The notes: generated from the sequence alone by a model not told the origin. DNA of 64,000 bases from Paludibacteraceae bacterium (GCA_017430235.1 JAFRNH010000030.1:1-64000), one strand, 5' to 3'; counted from the stretch's first letter, positions 1-8,097 are shown. A program made the numbers and translations.

Positions 1-810
1 ATTTATGCGCAATTCCCATCGTACAATTGCAGGCCCATCAATGAAGATGCCACGTTGTTCTGGATATATGAGACATTCAACGGGTACAACATTATCGACA
101 GATACATGCATCGGTATATCAATCCCCGAAGCGTTAGAAATGTCCAATTCAGTTTCAATCATTTTGTCCTTTTGAAAGGTAATAAAACAGCAATATACTC
201 CATTGATTTGAAAACCATATTGTTAGAAGAGTGTGATGGCTATTGTTTTGAATCCTGTGACGAAGAGGGACGAATATATGTTTCTAAGGATATTCCTATG
301 CCAGAAGAGGATATCCGCTTGCGGAAATCAGGCATTCTCCATTGTAGTCATATAAGATACGGATGTATCAACATTCACAAGGAGGTCATTATCCCTTGTG
401 AGTACAAAGACTTAAATCATTTTGATGCGTGTGGCACCGCTGTAGCCCAAGTGGGTAGCAAATATGGCATTATTGACCTCAACAATAATGTAGTCATTCC
501 TTTCTTGTATTCGTCTTTTTATCAGCCTTTTGATGAAAATGGAATAGCGATTGTTTCTAAAAAAGAGAAAAAAGGATGCAAATATATGTATATAAACAGA
601 AAGAATGAAGTCCTTGGAATATTCTTGTCTGATACGTTTGATATCTACATGCCTGGCTTCCACATATACTCTAACAATGGGAAGTTCGGCTATGCGAAAC
701 AATTTGGACGCGATTATAGTGGCGCCATATATGAGGATGTACAACTGATAAATAAAATGACAATAAAAGTCTCACTTGATGGAGTCAACTATCAAGAGAT
801 AAAGTATTAG
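1..810 (+). CDS. WG-repeat protein, 5' end cut by window edge
   Basis: The frame is open from the first base, so the gene starts left of the window; the first in-window start codon (TTG at 55) is not a credible start. The visible part holds repeats of the WG type, for example a YGCINI...EVIIPCEYKDL unit followed about 40 residues later by KYGIIDLNNNVVIPFLY, and a third, weaker one (KFGYAKQFGRDYSGAIYEDV) near the C-terminus. WG (KWG_Leptospira-type) repeats form beta-rich scaffolds of unknown ligand in many Bacteroidota accessory proteins. No signal peptide can be judged because the N-terminus is missing. The exact role is unknown. Confidence 0.75.
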   Translation: MYAQFPSYNCRPINEDATLFWIYETFNGYNIIDRYMHRYINPRSVRNVQFSFNHFVLLKGNKTAIYSIDLKTILLEECDGYCFESCDEEGRIYVSKDIPMPEEDIRLRKSGILHCSHIRYGCINIHKEVIIPCEYKDLNHFDACGTAVAQVGSKYGIIDLNNNVVIPFLYSSFYQPFDENGIAIVSKKEKKGCKYMYINRKNEVLGIFLSDTFDIYMPGFHIYSNNGKFGYAKQFGRDYSGAIYEDVQLINKMTIKVSLDGVNYQEIKY

Positions 811-902
811 CAGACAGTGATACGTTCGTAATAAAGCACTATCAAATACAAAAAATATAAAAATGGGATTGCCATATTACAACAAAAAATAATGTTTTGG
901 CA

Positions 903-1736
903 TTAAAGACTCTTCACATTCCACGATATGCAGTTGAGCGCACCTCCTTTTCGGACAGCTTCCAATGCCTCTATGCCGATCACTTCGCATTGCGGTAGTG
1001 CATTGGCTATCTGTTGCAATGCTTGTTCGTCTTCGGGAATGCCCAATTGAGGAACAAGTATCAGATTGCTAATCTGCAGAAAATTGATGTACGCCCAACT
1101 ACGCATGTGCTTACGTTTCACGTTGTATTCCAGATGAATGACCTCGAAATGTTTGTCCAAAATCTTTGTGAACTTACGAGCCATGTCTGCATCGGAATCC
1201 GAATAGTTGGTCATCAGCACACGGTTGCCTCCCGCATAGTGGATAATGCCATCGCTGTGCCCGTATGTCTCAACCTTATCCCATGGCAAGAAAACTATCT
1301 CGCAAAGGAAGGCCTCTTCGAGTAGTCGTTGGACTTCGTCCCTCGATTTGTCTCTGTTCTCAAAAAAGACCTTCTCTGTCATCACGATTTTGTCGCCACA
1401 CTTCACTACATTGCCTCCATCAACCACCAAGTCTAAGGTTACCGCTTCACTTTGTCGCAGACATTCCACCTCTCCTATCTGCGTCACATCCGTAATCGTT
1501 CGCTTTAGATGAGGCTTTTGCAAGTAGTTTGGGTTGTATTTATAAAACACGAACCGTTTCTCATCTGTCTGAATAGGCATGTAGTCGCGGCACCAGATGT
1601 CCCGTGCGTTGGGCAAGAGGTGATACTCCACTTGCTTCTCCCGCAGGATAGTGTCAAGGCTTTGATAGAGCGTAGGACACCTCTTGGGGAGAAGATTGGA
1701 GAAGTATGCGGTGGTGGTTTGGGGGGCGGTGATCAT
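903..1736 (-). CDS. Agmatine deiminase / porphyromonas-type PAD family protein
   Basis: A 277-residue member of the guanidino-group-modifying (PAD_porph) fold. The expected active-site pieces are present in order: the guanidine-binding RDIWCRDYMPIQ segment, VDGGN, the GHSDG histidine/aspartate motif, and the catalytic cysteine C269 in GGALNCISW close to the C-terminus. Family members hydrolyse agmatine or peptidyl-arginine to the citrulline-type product and ammonia. There is no signal peptide, so a cytosolic small-molecule deiminase is more likely than a secreted protein deiminase. It is shorter than typical agmatine deiminases (about 340-370 residues), mainly at the N-terminus. Its ATG overlaps the stop of the upstream gene (ATGA), so the two are translationally coupled. 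Confidence 0.8.
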   Translation of the reverse strand: MITAPQTTTAYFSNLLPKRCPTLYQSLDTILREKQVEYHLLPNARDIWCRDYMPIQTDEKRFVFYKYNPNYLQKPHLKRTITDVTQIGEVECLRQSEAVTLDLVVDGGNVVKCGDKIVMTEKVFFENRDKSRDEVQRLLEEAFLCEIVFLPWDKVETYGHSDGIIHYAGGNRVLMTNYSDSDADMARKFTKILDKHFEVIHLEYNVKRKHMRSWAYINFLQISNLILVPQLGIPEDEQALQQIANALPQCEVIGIEALEAVRKGGALNCISWNVKSL

Positions 1737-2404
1737 AAATCTTTGAGTGCGCTATTTTTTTCAACATACTTAAACCGATTAGAATAATATGACGGTCTAG
1801 CTTTATTCCAAGATTTCTTTTCTATTTTCTTGTTAAAGAATGCTATCTTTAAATCTCCATCTCTATTTTGTTTTTTTTCTATGAGTTTAAAATCTTTATC
1901 TCCAAGGAAACGATATGTTTCTTGAACTTCTAGATCCATCTTGTTTTCTTGTTTTACAAGGAATGGAACATTCCCCTTGCCACACGCATTCAGCATTTTA
2001 TTAACGCAAGTCATTGGCCCCGCAGTGACATTCCCCTCCTCATCCTCTATACTTCTTATTAAAATACCACCACCAAATCCGACCATTTCGTCTTTTTTAT
2101 CCTTATTCTTTTCAAGTTTACTATTAAAACAAATATCACATCCACTCAAATGGTAAAACAAATCGCCAACATTTTTTATGCGGTCATATGTAACACCTTG
2201 CCAACCATCAGAATCTGGACTTTTGTCGGAATAATAATAAAATTCAATTTCAGCGAAATAGTACTTCTTCTCGCCACATTGAATGTAATAGTTTTTAAAG
2301 AGTTTTTCTGCAATCTCTTTAAACGTTTCTTGCACGTTGGAACCATTCAATTTTTCAATTGGTTCTTGTAAGTCTTTTTTTAAATCTTCTGTCGGTTTAC
2401 TCAT
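1733..2404 (-). CDS. Uncharacterised 223-aa protein coupled to the deiminase
   Basis: I do not recognise this protein with certainty. The order EIEFYYYSDKSPDSDGW, then FYHLSGCDICF, then GFGGGILIRSIEDEEG and TAGPMTCVNKML resembles a widespread uncharacterised group with a 3-methyladenine-DNA-glycosylase-like core (pattern: acidic/aromatic FYY, then GxDI, then GGxLIRS). That is a resemblance only, and no catalytic claim is made. The protein is highly charged, has lysine-rich ends, and lacks a signal peptide or membrane segment. Its last codons overlap the start of the deiminase gene by four bases (ATGA), so both are probably expressed from one promoter to the right of 2404. Confidence 0.6.
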   Translation of the reverse strand: MSKPTEDLKKDLQEPIEKLNGSNVQETFKEIAEKLFKNYYIQCGEKKYYFAEIEFYYYSDKSPDSDGWQGVTYDRIKNVGDLFYHLSGCDICFNSKLEKNKDKKDEMVGFGGGILIRSIEDEEGNVTAGPMTCVNKMLNACGKGNVPFLVKQENKMDLEVQETYRFLGDKDFKLIEKKQNRDGDLKIAFFNKKIEKKSWNKARPSYYSNRFKYVEKNSALKDL

Positions 2405-2539
2405 AAATATAAATGTTTAATAGTTAATATATAATAACTTAAATTATCGCTTGCATGAAATTCATCACAATATTACACGAAAAAACGTGCTACAAAATCT
2501 TTTGTTTGATTAACTCATGAGTTCAAACATATTCCAATC

Positions 2540-2653
2540 TCAAAAAGGGCATTCCTCTCGACTCGGTACAAAAGCGAAAAGATCTGGATTTAACTCCCAG
2601 TCAAATTTATTGTCATCATATGCTCCTCCATCGTCGGTGTCACCAAAAAGTAA
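2540..2653 (-). pseudogene. Possible C-terminal remnant of a lost gene
   Basis: In the otherwise gene-free stretch 2405-2996 one minus-strand frame stays open for 37 codons between two stops and reads like real protein: it begins LLFGDTDDGGAYDD, continues with an acidic/aromatic run, and ends in LFAFVPSREECPF before TGA at 2540-2542. There is no start codon. The neighbouring bases are AT-rich and non-coding. It looks like the 3' end of a decayed accessory gene whose body has been deleted. The parent family is not recognised. The rest of the gap holds only the promoter listed at 2900-2933. Confidence 0.35.
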
Positions 2654-2899
2654 TCAATACAAATAATCTAATTTCATTCAACTCTCGAATGCAAAAATGA
2701 ATCATCCGATTGATCAATCCAAAATTTTTTTGTTAAAAATTCTCAAAAATCTCAAAAGAGTTATTATATTGATTTATAATATTTTATATATAAAATTTAT
2801 ATGGAATTATATTCTAAATTCAAGCTAATTTCCATCCTAATTTTTATGTGGGAAATGACAAAAAAAAGAGAAAAAAACTTTTTTCATCCTTCTTGAAAA

Positions 2900-2933
2900 T
2901 TTGTCGCTTTTTGACTTTAAATTTTTAACTTTG
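2900..2933 (+). promoter_or_regulatory. Bacteroidota-type promoter of the HEAT-repeat gene
   Basis: TAACTTTG (2926-2933) matches the TAnnTTTG -7 box exactly, and TTTG lies 22 bases upstream (2900-2903). The start codon follows at 2997, leaving a leader of about 55 bases. Confidence 0.55.
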
Positions 2934-2996
2934 TTAAAGTGATTGGCAATAAATAGGTTTATATGTTAAGCCTTCCCAATCAATAAAAATTTTATT

Positions 2997-3629
2997 ATGA
3001 TACACACAAACACCCCCAACACCCCTTCTGACAAGTCCCTCTACAGCAACCTATCAGCCCTAACCAAGAACAAAGATGCTTGGCAGGAAAGCATCCCCTA
3101 TGTCGGTTCACTGCTTGAAAACCAATCTCCGAAGATTACTGCCAAGGCGCTTTGGCTCTTGGGGGAGATGGGACTGCAATATCCGGAGACGATTGCGCCA
3201 TACGTCGGCAAGATCGCTTCGTTCATGGATACGTCCAATGAGCTCTTTCGTGAACGGGCGCTGAATGCGTTGGGCAGAATCGGACGGGCTCGCTTTGAAC
3301 TCGTACAGCCCCATTGGGAAAAGATGTTTAGTCTGGCTTCGGATAGTGTCCCTCAAGTCCACCTGAGTTTCATCTGGGCCTCGGAAAACATCGCCACCAA
3401 TACGCCCGACCCATACGAGACACACATGCCCCTGTTCGCCAACTTGTTGAACGACAACGATGACAAGGTGCGAATGGAGGCTCCGGAGATGTTTCGCGTG
3501 ATGGGCAAACGTCGTCCGATGATGGTCAAACCCTATCTGGAGTGCTTGCAATGGCTGGCCGAAAACGATGCGAATCCTATCGTACGGATTCATAGTGCGG
3601 GGGCGATTCGGGTTGTAAAACAAGGGTGA
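2997..3629 (+). CDS. HEAT/armadillo-repeat protein
   Basis: A soluble 210-residue all-helical protein made of about five degenerate HEAT-type helical hairpins, seen as repeated blocks such as ITAKALWLLGEMG, FRERALNALGRIG, VHLSFIWASENIA, VRMEAPEMFRVMG and VRIHSAGAIRVVK at roughly 35-40-residue spacing. Such repeats serve as protein-binding scaffolds; no catalytic residues are visible and no partner can be named. There is no signal peptide. It stands alone, with its own promoter upstream and a perfect 15-bp hairpin about 70 bases downstream. GC content is higher than in the flanking intergenic DNA, as usual for a coding sequence here. Confidence 0.7.
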   Translation: MIHTNTPNTPSDKSLYSNLSALTKNKDAWQESIPYVGSLLENQSPKITAKALWLLGEMGLQYPETIAPYVGKIASFMDTSNELFRERALNALGRIGRARFELVQPHWEKMFSLASDSVPQVHLSFIWASENIATNTPDPYETHMPLFANLLNDNDDKVRMEAPEMFRVMGKRRPMMVKPYLECLQWLAENDANPIVRIHSAGAIRVVKQG

Positions 3630-3637
3630 TTATAAAA

Positions 3638-3731
3638 ATTATTACCCATCCACAACTCACTATTTTTTCGAGTTATGGCAACTTATAAAAATTATTATCC
3701 GTCCACAACTCGATATTTTTTCGAGTTGTGG
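3638..3731. repeat. Direct repeat, left copy, beside the ATPase gene
   Basis: These 94 bases recur at 5239-5332 with about three substitutions and no indels (constant offset 1601). Each copy is itself two tandem units of about 51 bases, each unit built around CCACAACTC...GAGTTNTGG, which can fold into a hairpin. The two copies bracket exactly one gene. Confidence 0.85.
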
Positions 3732-3735
3732 ACGG
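3699..3735. terminator. Perfect 15-bp hairpin, likely bidirectional terminator
   Basis: Arms 3699-3713 and 3721-3735 are perfectly complementary around a seven-base T-rich loop. The hairpin lies between the convergent HEAT-repeat and ATPase genes. It is the intact version of the imperfect hairpins found in the other three units of the flanking repeats. Confidence 0.55.
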
Positions 3736-3770
3736 TCTATTTGTTATCAATATTTAATTCATCAACCCTA

Positions 3771-5198
3771 CTAATCTTCAAACAAATCGTCCATAACAAC
3801 CTCATTATTAACGATTCCCGAGTGAATACCTTGTAGAACACCATACGTTGTGATCATTGTCAGAGCAAGCGTCTTACGCGTTTTAGTTTCTTCGATAAAA
3901 CATGCCATCTTCATACGGAGATTATTCTCGTAATTCTTTGAAATGGAATAGGGCACTTGAGAAAACTTCATTTCGCAAATAGTAATGACTCGGTCGGCTC
4001 GATCAATAAGCAGGTCTATTTGAGTGCCTTGAGAATCAGAGTCGCCCTTTTTTCGCCACGAACTCGAACTTGTAGCTATTCCGCTGATTCCAAGTTTCTT
4101 TTTGATCTGAGAAAGATGTTGAAGACACACCGTCTCAAAACTAAAACCTTGCCATGCAACTACTGCCGATGTTGTGAGATTGTTCGTCCAATAATGACTA
4201 TCCTTTGAATTGTTTCCTCGTATAAATTTAAAATAAAAAAGTAGATAATTATCTGATATTCTGTAAAATGAATCTCTTGTAGCTTTCTTGAATTTCGAAT
4301 AGGTTGTTATAAAATCGCAACGCTCAAGGTTGTCAAGAATTTTCGATAGTCCCCCACCCGACAACGATGTCTCTTCAATAATTTCGGACCGTTGCAATCC
4401 TTCTCGTTTTTTGGCAAGAGCCGAAACAACCTCAATATACTTGTCCGCTTGATTGAAAAGCGCATTGAAAAGCTCGTTAAACTCATTGCCCATCACAGCA
4501 TTTTTCTCAAAAAAGAGACGATCAATATTTTGAGCAAGACTTTCTTTTGGATTTAAAAGACTCAAATAGAAAGGTACACCACCCAAAATCATATAACATT
4601 GTAAAATTGTGTATCTGTCCCATACACATTTATTTGCTGCAAGCATCTGTTCACACTCGCCAAGCGAAAAAGGACGTAAGTAGATTTGTGCGGTTATGCG
4701 ATTATGTAGCCCACCTTTGTTTTCTATAAGTTTATCAACCATCCACGATGTCGCCGAACCACAAGCAATAAATAGAATGTCGTTTCGCTGAGCCGCCCAA
4801 GCATTCCAAAAATATTCTAATGCAGCCACAAAACTACTCTTGGGAGTGTCAATCCACGGCATCTCATCAAAAAATATCACTTTGCGTTTTGTCGTAGGAA
4901 GCGAAATAATCAACTCTTTCAGCTGACTAAAAGCCTCTTCCCAATTTTTCAGTTCTGGTGCATAACTTGACTTTGAAAATAGTTTCAATTGCTCAGCAAA
5001 ATGTTGTAGCTGAATCTTCTGAGATTGATTCCGAGCACCCGTGTACGCAAATGTCATTCGCTTTTCAAACAAAGAGTTTATCAGAAACGTTTTACCAATA
5101 CGTCGCCGTCCATACACTATAACAAACTCAGAACGCTTTGATTTATAAAGTGTTTCCAAACTTTCTATTTCTTTATTTCTGCCAACGATACTACCCAT
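3771..5198 (-). CDS. AAA-type ATPase with C-terminal DUF234 domain
   Basis: The 475-residue protein, counted from the ATG at 5198, opens with MGSIVGRNKEIESL, the usual start of this family. In-frame ATGs further upstream would read into the flanking repeat and are not favoured. Walker A is GRRRIGKT; Walker B is KVIFFDEMPWI. A winged-helix region follows (LQRSEIIEETSLSGGGLSKIL). The C-terminus is the DUF234 part with a restriction-nuclease-like D...ExK pair in TQIDLLIDRADRVITICEMK. Members are common in Bacteroidota and archaea as stand-alone STAND-like NTPases of unknown substrate. The gene lies alone between two 94-bp direct repeats, suggesting that it was acquired or can be lost as a unit. 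Confidence 0.85.
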   Translation of the reverse strand: MGSIVGRNKEIESLETLYKSKRSEFVIVYGRRRIGKTFLINSLFEKRMTFAYTGARNQSQKIQLQHFAEQLKLFSKSSYAPELKNWEEAFSQLKELIISLPTTKRKVIFFDEMPWIDTPKSSFVAALEYFWNAWAAQRNDILFIACGSATSWMVDKLIENKGGLHNRITAQIYLRPFSLGECEQMLAANKCVWDRYTILQCYMILGGVPFYLSLLNPKESLAQNIDRLFFEKNAVMGNEFNELFNALFNQADKYIEVVSALAKKREGLQRSEIIEETSLSGGGLSKILDNLERCDFITTYSKFKKATRDSFYRISDNYLLFYFKFIRGNNSKDSHYWTNNLTTSAVVAWQGFSFETVCLQHLSQIKKKLGISGIATSSSSWRKKGDSDSQGTQIDLLIDRADRVITICEMKFSQVPYSISKNYENNLRMKMACFIEETKTRKTLALTMITTYGVLQGIHSGIVNNEVVMDDLFED

Positions 5199-5238
5199 AT
5201 TGCTATTTTTTTTATTGCACAAATATAAATAATTATTC

Positions 5239-5332
5239 ATTATTACCCATCCACAACTCAATATTTTTTCAAGTTATGGCAACTTATAAAAATTATTATC
5301 CGTCCACAACTCGATATTTTTTCGAGTTATGG
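5239..5332. repeat. Direct repeat, right copy, beside the ATPase gene
   Basis: Partner of the repeat at 3638-3731, about 97 percent identical over 94 bases. It lies just upstream of the ATPase start and about 160 bases before hipB. Its two tandem units retain the imperfect hairpin form ending in GAGTTATGGCAAC. Confidence 0.85.
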
Positions 5333-5392
5333 CAACTTATAATCATATTTTCATTTCGTATATGAGTAAGTAATTCTAAGAAAAATATATTC

Positions 5393-5478
5393 TATCGGAT
5401 GTAAAATCACATGATTATATATTTTTTATATGCGATATAATATAAAATTAAATTATTTATATAGATTTGCATCCGATA
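5393..5478 (+). promoter_or_regulatory. hipBST promoter with inverted-repeat operator
   Basis: TAGATTTG at 5462-5469 is an exact -7 box. TATCGGATG (5393-5401) and CATCCGATA (5470-5478) form a perfect 9-bp inverted repeat with 68 bases between the arms. Similarity extends inward (TATCGGATGYAAA). The right arm overlaps the predicted transcription start, where a HipB-type repressor would block initiation. The sequence is reminiscent of, but not identical to, the TATCC-N8-GGATA sites of E. coli HipB. Confidence 0.6.
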
Positions 5479-5491
5479 TGATGTAATTTTT

Positions 5492-5695
5492 ATGAGTAAA
5501 ACAAAATTATCGACAACAGTGAAAACTCTTCGTAAGGAATATGGACTTACGCAAGAAGACCTAGCCCTGAAATCGGGTGTGGGACTGAACTTCGTGCGCA
5601 ATCTTGAGCAAGGTAAACCAACGCTTAGAATGGACAAGGTAAACTTACTTCTCGATCTGTTTAACTACGAACTAACAGCTACAAAGAAGCAATGA
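5492..5695 (+). CDS. hipB: HipB-type HTH antitoxin/repressor of a hipBST module
   Basis: A 67-residue XRE-family protein with one helix-turn-helix (residues about 11-60: LRKEYGLTQEDLALKSGVG, FVRNLEQGKPTLRM, VNLLLDLF). In hip systems HipB dimerises on operators and autorepresses; an inverted repeat straddling its promoter fits this. It is first of three tightly packed genes, its TGA overlapping the ATG of the next (ATGA). It is shorter than E. coli HipB (88 residues), lacking the C-terminal tail, as is common in Bacteroidota homologues. In three-gene hip systems the antitoxin activity is carried by HipS rather than HipB, so this protein may be only the regulator. Confidence 0.85.
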   Translation: MSKTKLSTTVKTLRKEYGLTQEDLALKSGVGLNFVRNLEQGKPTLRMDKVNLLLDLFNYELTATKKQ

Positions 5696-6024
5696 GACAA
5701 GCGGAAATATACAGGAAAAACATTCTCGCCGGCATTCTGACAGAAGATGGTGGTGAATATCGTTTCAAATACGTCACTTCCTATCTTGAAAGCGAAACTG
5801 CTTGTCCTATAAGTTTAACATTCCCGCTACAAGAGGCAGAGTTTGTCAGCCCTATTCTGTTCCCTTTTTTCGACGGACTTATACCCGAGGGTTGGCTACT
5901 TGATGTCGCCTTACGCAACACAGATATAAGCGTCCTCGACCGCATGTCGCTTTTACTCCTTTGTTGCAAAGATTGCATCGGTTCAGTTAGTGTAGTGTCC
6001 ATAAACGATAATCCGAAAGAATAA
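5692..6024 (+). CDS. hipS: HipS-type protein: separate HipA N-terminal subdomain
   Basis: 110 residues corresponding to the N-subdomain 1 (Couple_hipA) that starts an ordinary HipA: ILAGILTEDGGEYRFKYVTSYL, then ISLTFPLQEAEF, then LFPFFDGLIPEGWLLD. The polypeptide then stops, and the kinase core follows as a separate gene. In the HipBST system of E. coli O127 this small protein is the antitoxin that binds and restrains HipT. Overlap with hipB is four bases and with hipT one base (TAATG), so all three are translationally coupled. An ancestral hipA broken by a frameshift is the alternative, but clean start and stop junctions and an intact kinase argue for a true split. Confidence 0.8.
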   Translation: MRQAEIYRKNILAGILTEDGGEYRFKYVTSYLESETACPISLTFPLQEAEFVSPILFPFFDGLIPEGWLLDVALRNTDISVLDRMSLLLLCCKDCIGSVSVVSINDNPKE

Positions 6025-6962
6025 TGTGCAGGTGCTTGTTTTGTTATAAAGAACTGGAGGATGGTATGTCCGACTTTCATCCGCAATGTGTGAAGCGATT
6101 CTTTGGAACGAAAGAATTGCCCTTGCTCGAATATCGTCACACGGAACTTGACCAATTGGCGGCGCAGGTGATACAAGCCCAAACATCACTGACAGGGGTA
6201 CAACCCAAACTGTCGCTCAACCTGAACAGACACGAAGGAAGCAACCGACTAACAATAGTTGGTCTATGGGGCGATTATATTTTCAAGCCACAAACCAAAA
6301 CATATCCGCAGTTGCCCGAAAACGAAGATTTGACCATGCACCTTGCCGAAGCTGCAAAAATAAACGTTGTACCACACTCTCTTATCCGTTTAGCCGATGG
6401 CAAACTTGGCTACATCACAAAACGTATCGACCGCACAAAACAAGGCGAAAAGATTGACATGGAAGATATGTGCCAACTGACCCTTCACCCTACTGAATAT
6501 AAATACAAGGGATCTCATGAACAAATTGCCAAAGCCATCGCACAATATTGTGATACTCCCAAACTCGAACTGACCAATTATTTCCAATTGTTACTATTCT
6601 GCTTTGTGACAGGGAATAATGATATGCATTTGAAAAATTTCTCACTCTATCGTCCGAAGCTCGCCTACCAACTTACTCCCGCGTACGACCTCATTAACGT
6701 CGCAATAGTCAACCCTGCAGATAAAGAGGAGTTGGCCTTGTCACTATCGGGACGGAAATCAAAACTCAAAATCAAAGATTTCCTAATGGCCGCCTCAACC
6801 ATCGGATTGGAGGAGAACGTAGTCTCACATCTTATTGCAAATATGAAAAAAGCTTTCCCAAAATGGGAATGGCTGATACATAATTCATTCCTTGATGATG
6901 ACATGAAACTGATGTATGAAGAATTGATAAAATCAAGGATGGAACGATTAAGCGAACTTTAA
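6024..6962 (+). CDS. hipT: HipT-type serine/threonine kinase toxin
   Basis: 312 residues. An N-terminal CxxCYKEL...DFHPQC motif (residues 4-22) leads into the kinase core: the glycine-rich loop region TSLTGVQPK (54-62), in which S55-x-T57 sits where HipT kinases carry their two regulatory autophosphorylation sites; an ATP-binding lysine in YIFKPQ (K88); the catalytic loop TGNNDMHLKN (D200, N205); and the metal-binding aspartate D222 in TPAYDL. All catalytic residues are intact, so it should be active. HipA-type kinases phosphorylate aminoacyl-tRNA synthetases (GltX for HipA, TrpS for E. coli HipT) and stop growth; the target here is unknown. It is the last gene of the operon. Confidence 0.85.
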   Translation: MCRCLFCYKELEDGMSDFHPQCVKRFFGTKELPLLEYRHTELDQLAAQVIQAQTSLTGVQPKLSLNLNRHEGSNRLTIVGLWGDYIFKPQTKTYPQLPENEDLTMHLAEAAKINVVPHSLIRLADGKLGYITKRIDRTKQGEKIDMEDMCQLTLHPTEYKYKGSHEQIAKAIAQYCDTPKLELTNYFQLLLFCFVTGNNDMHLKNFSLYRPKLAYQLTPAYDLINVAIVNPADKEELALSLSGRKSKLKIKDFLMAASTIGLEENVVSHLIANMKKAFPKWEWLIHNSFLDDDMKLMYEELIKSRMERLSEL

Positions 6963-6974
6963 AATTCTAGATAT

Positions 6975-7709
6975 ATGCTATTCCACACATACGGAAATAA
7001 AGAAAAACGAAGTCTGCTACTGATCCACGGATTGGGAGTCTCTCATGAGATATTCTTGCCACTGATAGATTTGTTGAAGGACGACTTCTACATCGTCGCA
7101 GTGGGAATCGACGGATTTCTGTTGGGACAGACCTCGCAATATACCTCTATCGATGACCAAGCCATGCAAGCGGCTCGGTATGTTAGAGAGAACTTGGACG
7201 GACATTTGGACGTTGCCTACGGTCTCTCCTTGGGTGGAAAGATTCTGTCCCGAATCTTGGAACGGAATGAGATAGCGATCGACCATGCCATCCTAGATGC
7301 GGCGCCATTGTTGCCTCTTCCTAAGTGGTGCGTGGATCCCCTTCGGTATTACCAGAGTTTCAACGTGTGGACCTGCTATCACTGCACGGGCTTTTGGAAG
7401 TTCATCTTCCATTCTCACTATTTCGACGTGTTGTTGGACGAATGTAAGAAGGTGTGGCCTTATGGGAAGGGCAAATCGGTGCGCGACGGCTACAAAGATG
7501 TCTATACCCATAAGCTAGAATCGATCCATGGAGCGGATGTCCATTTCTGGTATGGCACCAAAGAGGCTTTCGTGGCGAAACCACAGGCGAAGCATCTATG
7601 CGAAATCCACCCAGATACACACGTCGAGGTCTTCCCTGGAATGAATCACGGACAACTGTTGGTTGACCATCCGGAAGATGTGGCCAAGAGGATTCTTGGT
7701 ATGGTGTAG
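6975..7709 (+). CDS. Alpha/beta-hydrolase fold protein
   Basis: 244 residues with the canonical triad: oxyanion-hole HGLG (residues 15-18), nucleophile serine in YGLSLGGK (about residue 84-85), a late acidic residue, and the histidine in GMNHGQL near the C-terminus. The core matches small MhpC-like or lysophospholipase-like hydrolases; the substrate cannot be read from the sequence. There is no signal peptide, so it is cytosolic. It starts 12 bases after hipT and may share its transcript, although nothing links its function to the toxin. The sequence after it is an array of short palindromes. Confidence 0.75.
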   Translation: MLFHTYGNKEKRSLLLIHGLGVSHEIFLPLIDLLKDDFYIVAVGIDGFLLGQTSQYTSIDDQAMQAARYVRENLDGHLDVAYGLSLGGKILSRILERNEIAIDHAILDAAPLLPLPKWCVDPLRYYQSFNVWTCYHCTGFWKFIFHSHYFDVLLDECKKVWPYGKGKSVRDGYKDVYTHKLESIHGADVHFWYGTKEAFVAKPQAKHLCEIHPDTHVEVFPGMNHGQLLVDHPEDVAKRILGMV

Positions 7710-7730
7710 ACAGAAAGTAAGATAATGAAC

Positions 7731-7967
7731 CATACGTCCGCACATTTTATCGCAGGTTAACACCTGCGTCTGTGCTATAACATCCCTTCGGGATTGGGAA
7801 ACAGATTGAACCATACATTTGTTCATTTTAAACACAGGGTTACCCCTATACCTGCCGTATTATGACATGCCTTCAGAATTAGTTTAGCCCCAAAGGGGCG
7901 CTATAGTACAGGCGCAGGTGTAAACCTGTGATGCGACATAGTACAGGCGCAGGTGCAAACCTGTGAT
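7731..7967. repeat. 237-bp direct repeat, copy 1, with REP-like palindromes
   Basis: Matches 8721-8957 at a constant offset of 990 bases with about 12 substitutions and no indels (about 95 percent identity). It contains a mosaic of short palindromes: CGCAGGT-TAAC-ACCTGCG (7751-7768), ATCCC-TTC-GGGAT (7782-7794), GCCCC-AAA-GGGGC (7887-7899), and two copies of CAGGCGCAGGTG-(T/C)AAACCTGTG. The two copies flank the transposase gene at 8098. The rest of the gap (7968-8097) shows nothing else. Confidence 0.85.
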
Positions 7968-8097
7968 GCGCTGTGATAATATTACAGAATTGTTGTATTG
8001 TTGCGAATTAAAATGTAATTTTGTTCAAACAATACGAAAAGTATTCCTGATTTGTCACTATCTGTGAAATATTACATATTAACTTAAATGAAAAAAA

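Noticed and set aside
5407..5637. Minus-strand ORF over hipB
   Set aside because: It overlaps the operator, promoter and hipB coding sequence and has no family resemblance.
5692..6962. A single hipA broken by a frameshift
   Set aside because: The two parts have clean, overlapping start and stop codons and match the sizes of HipS and HipT, so a natural split is more likely.
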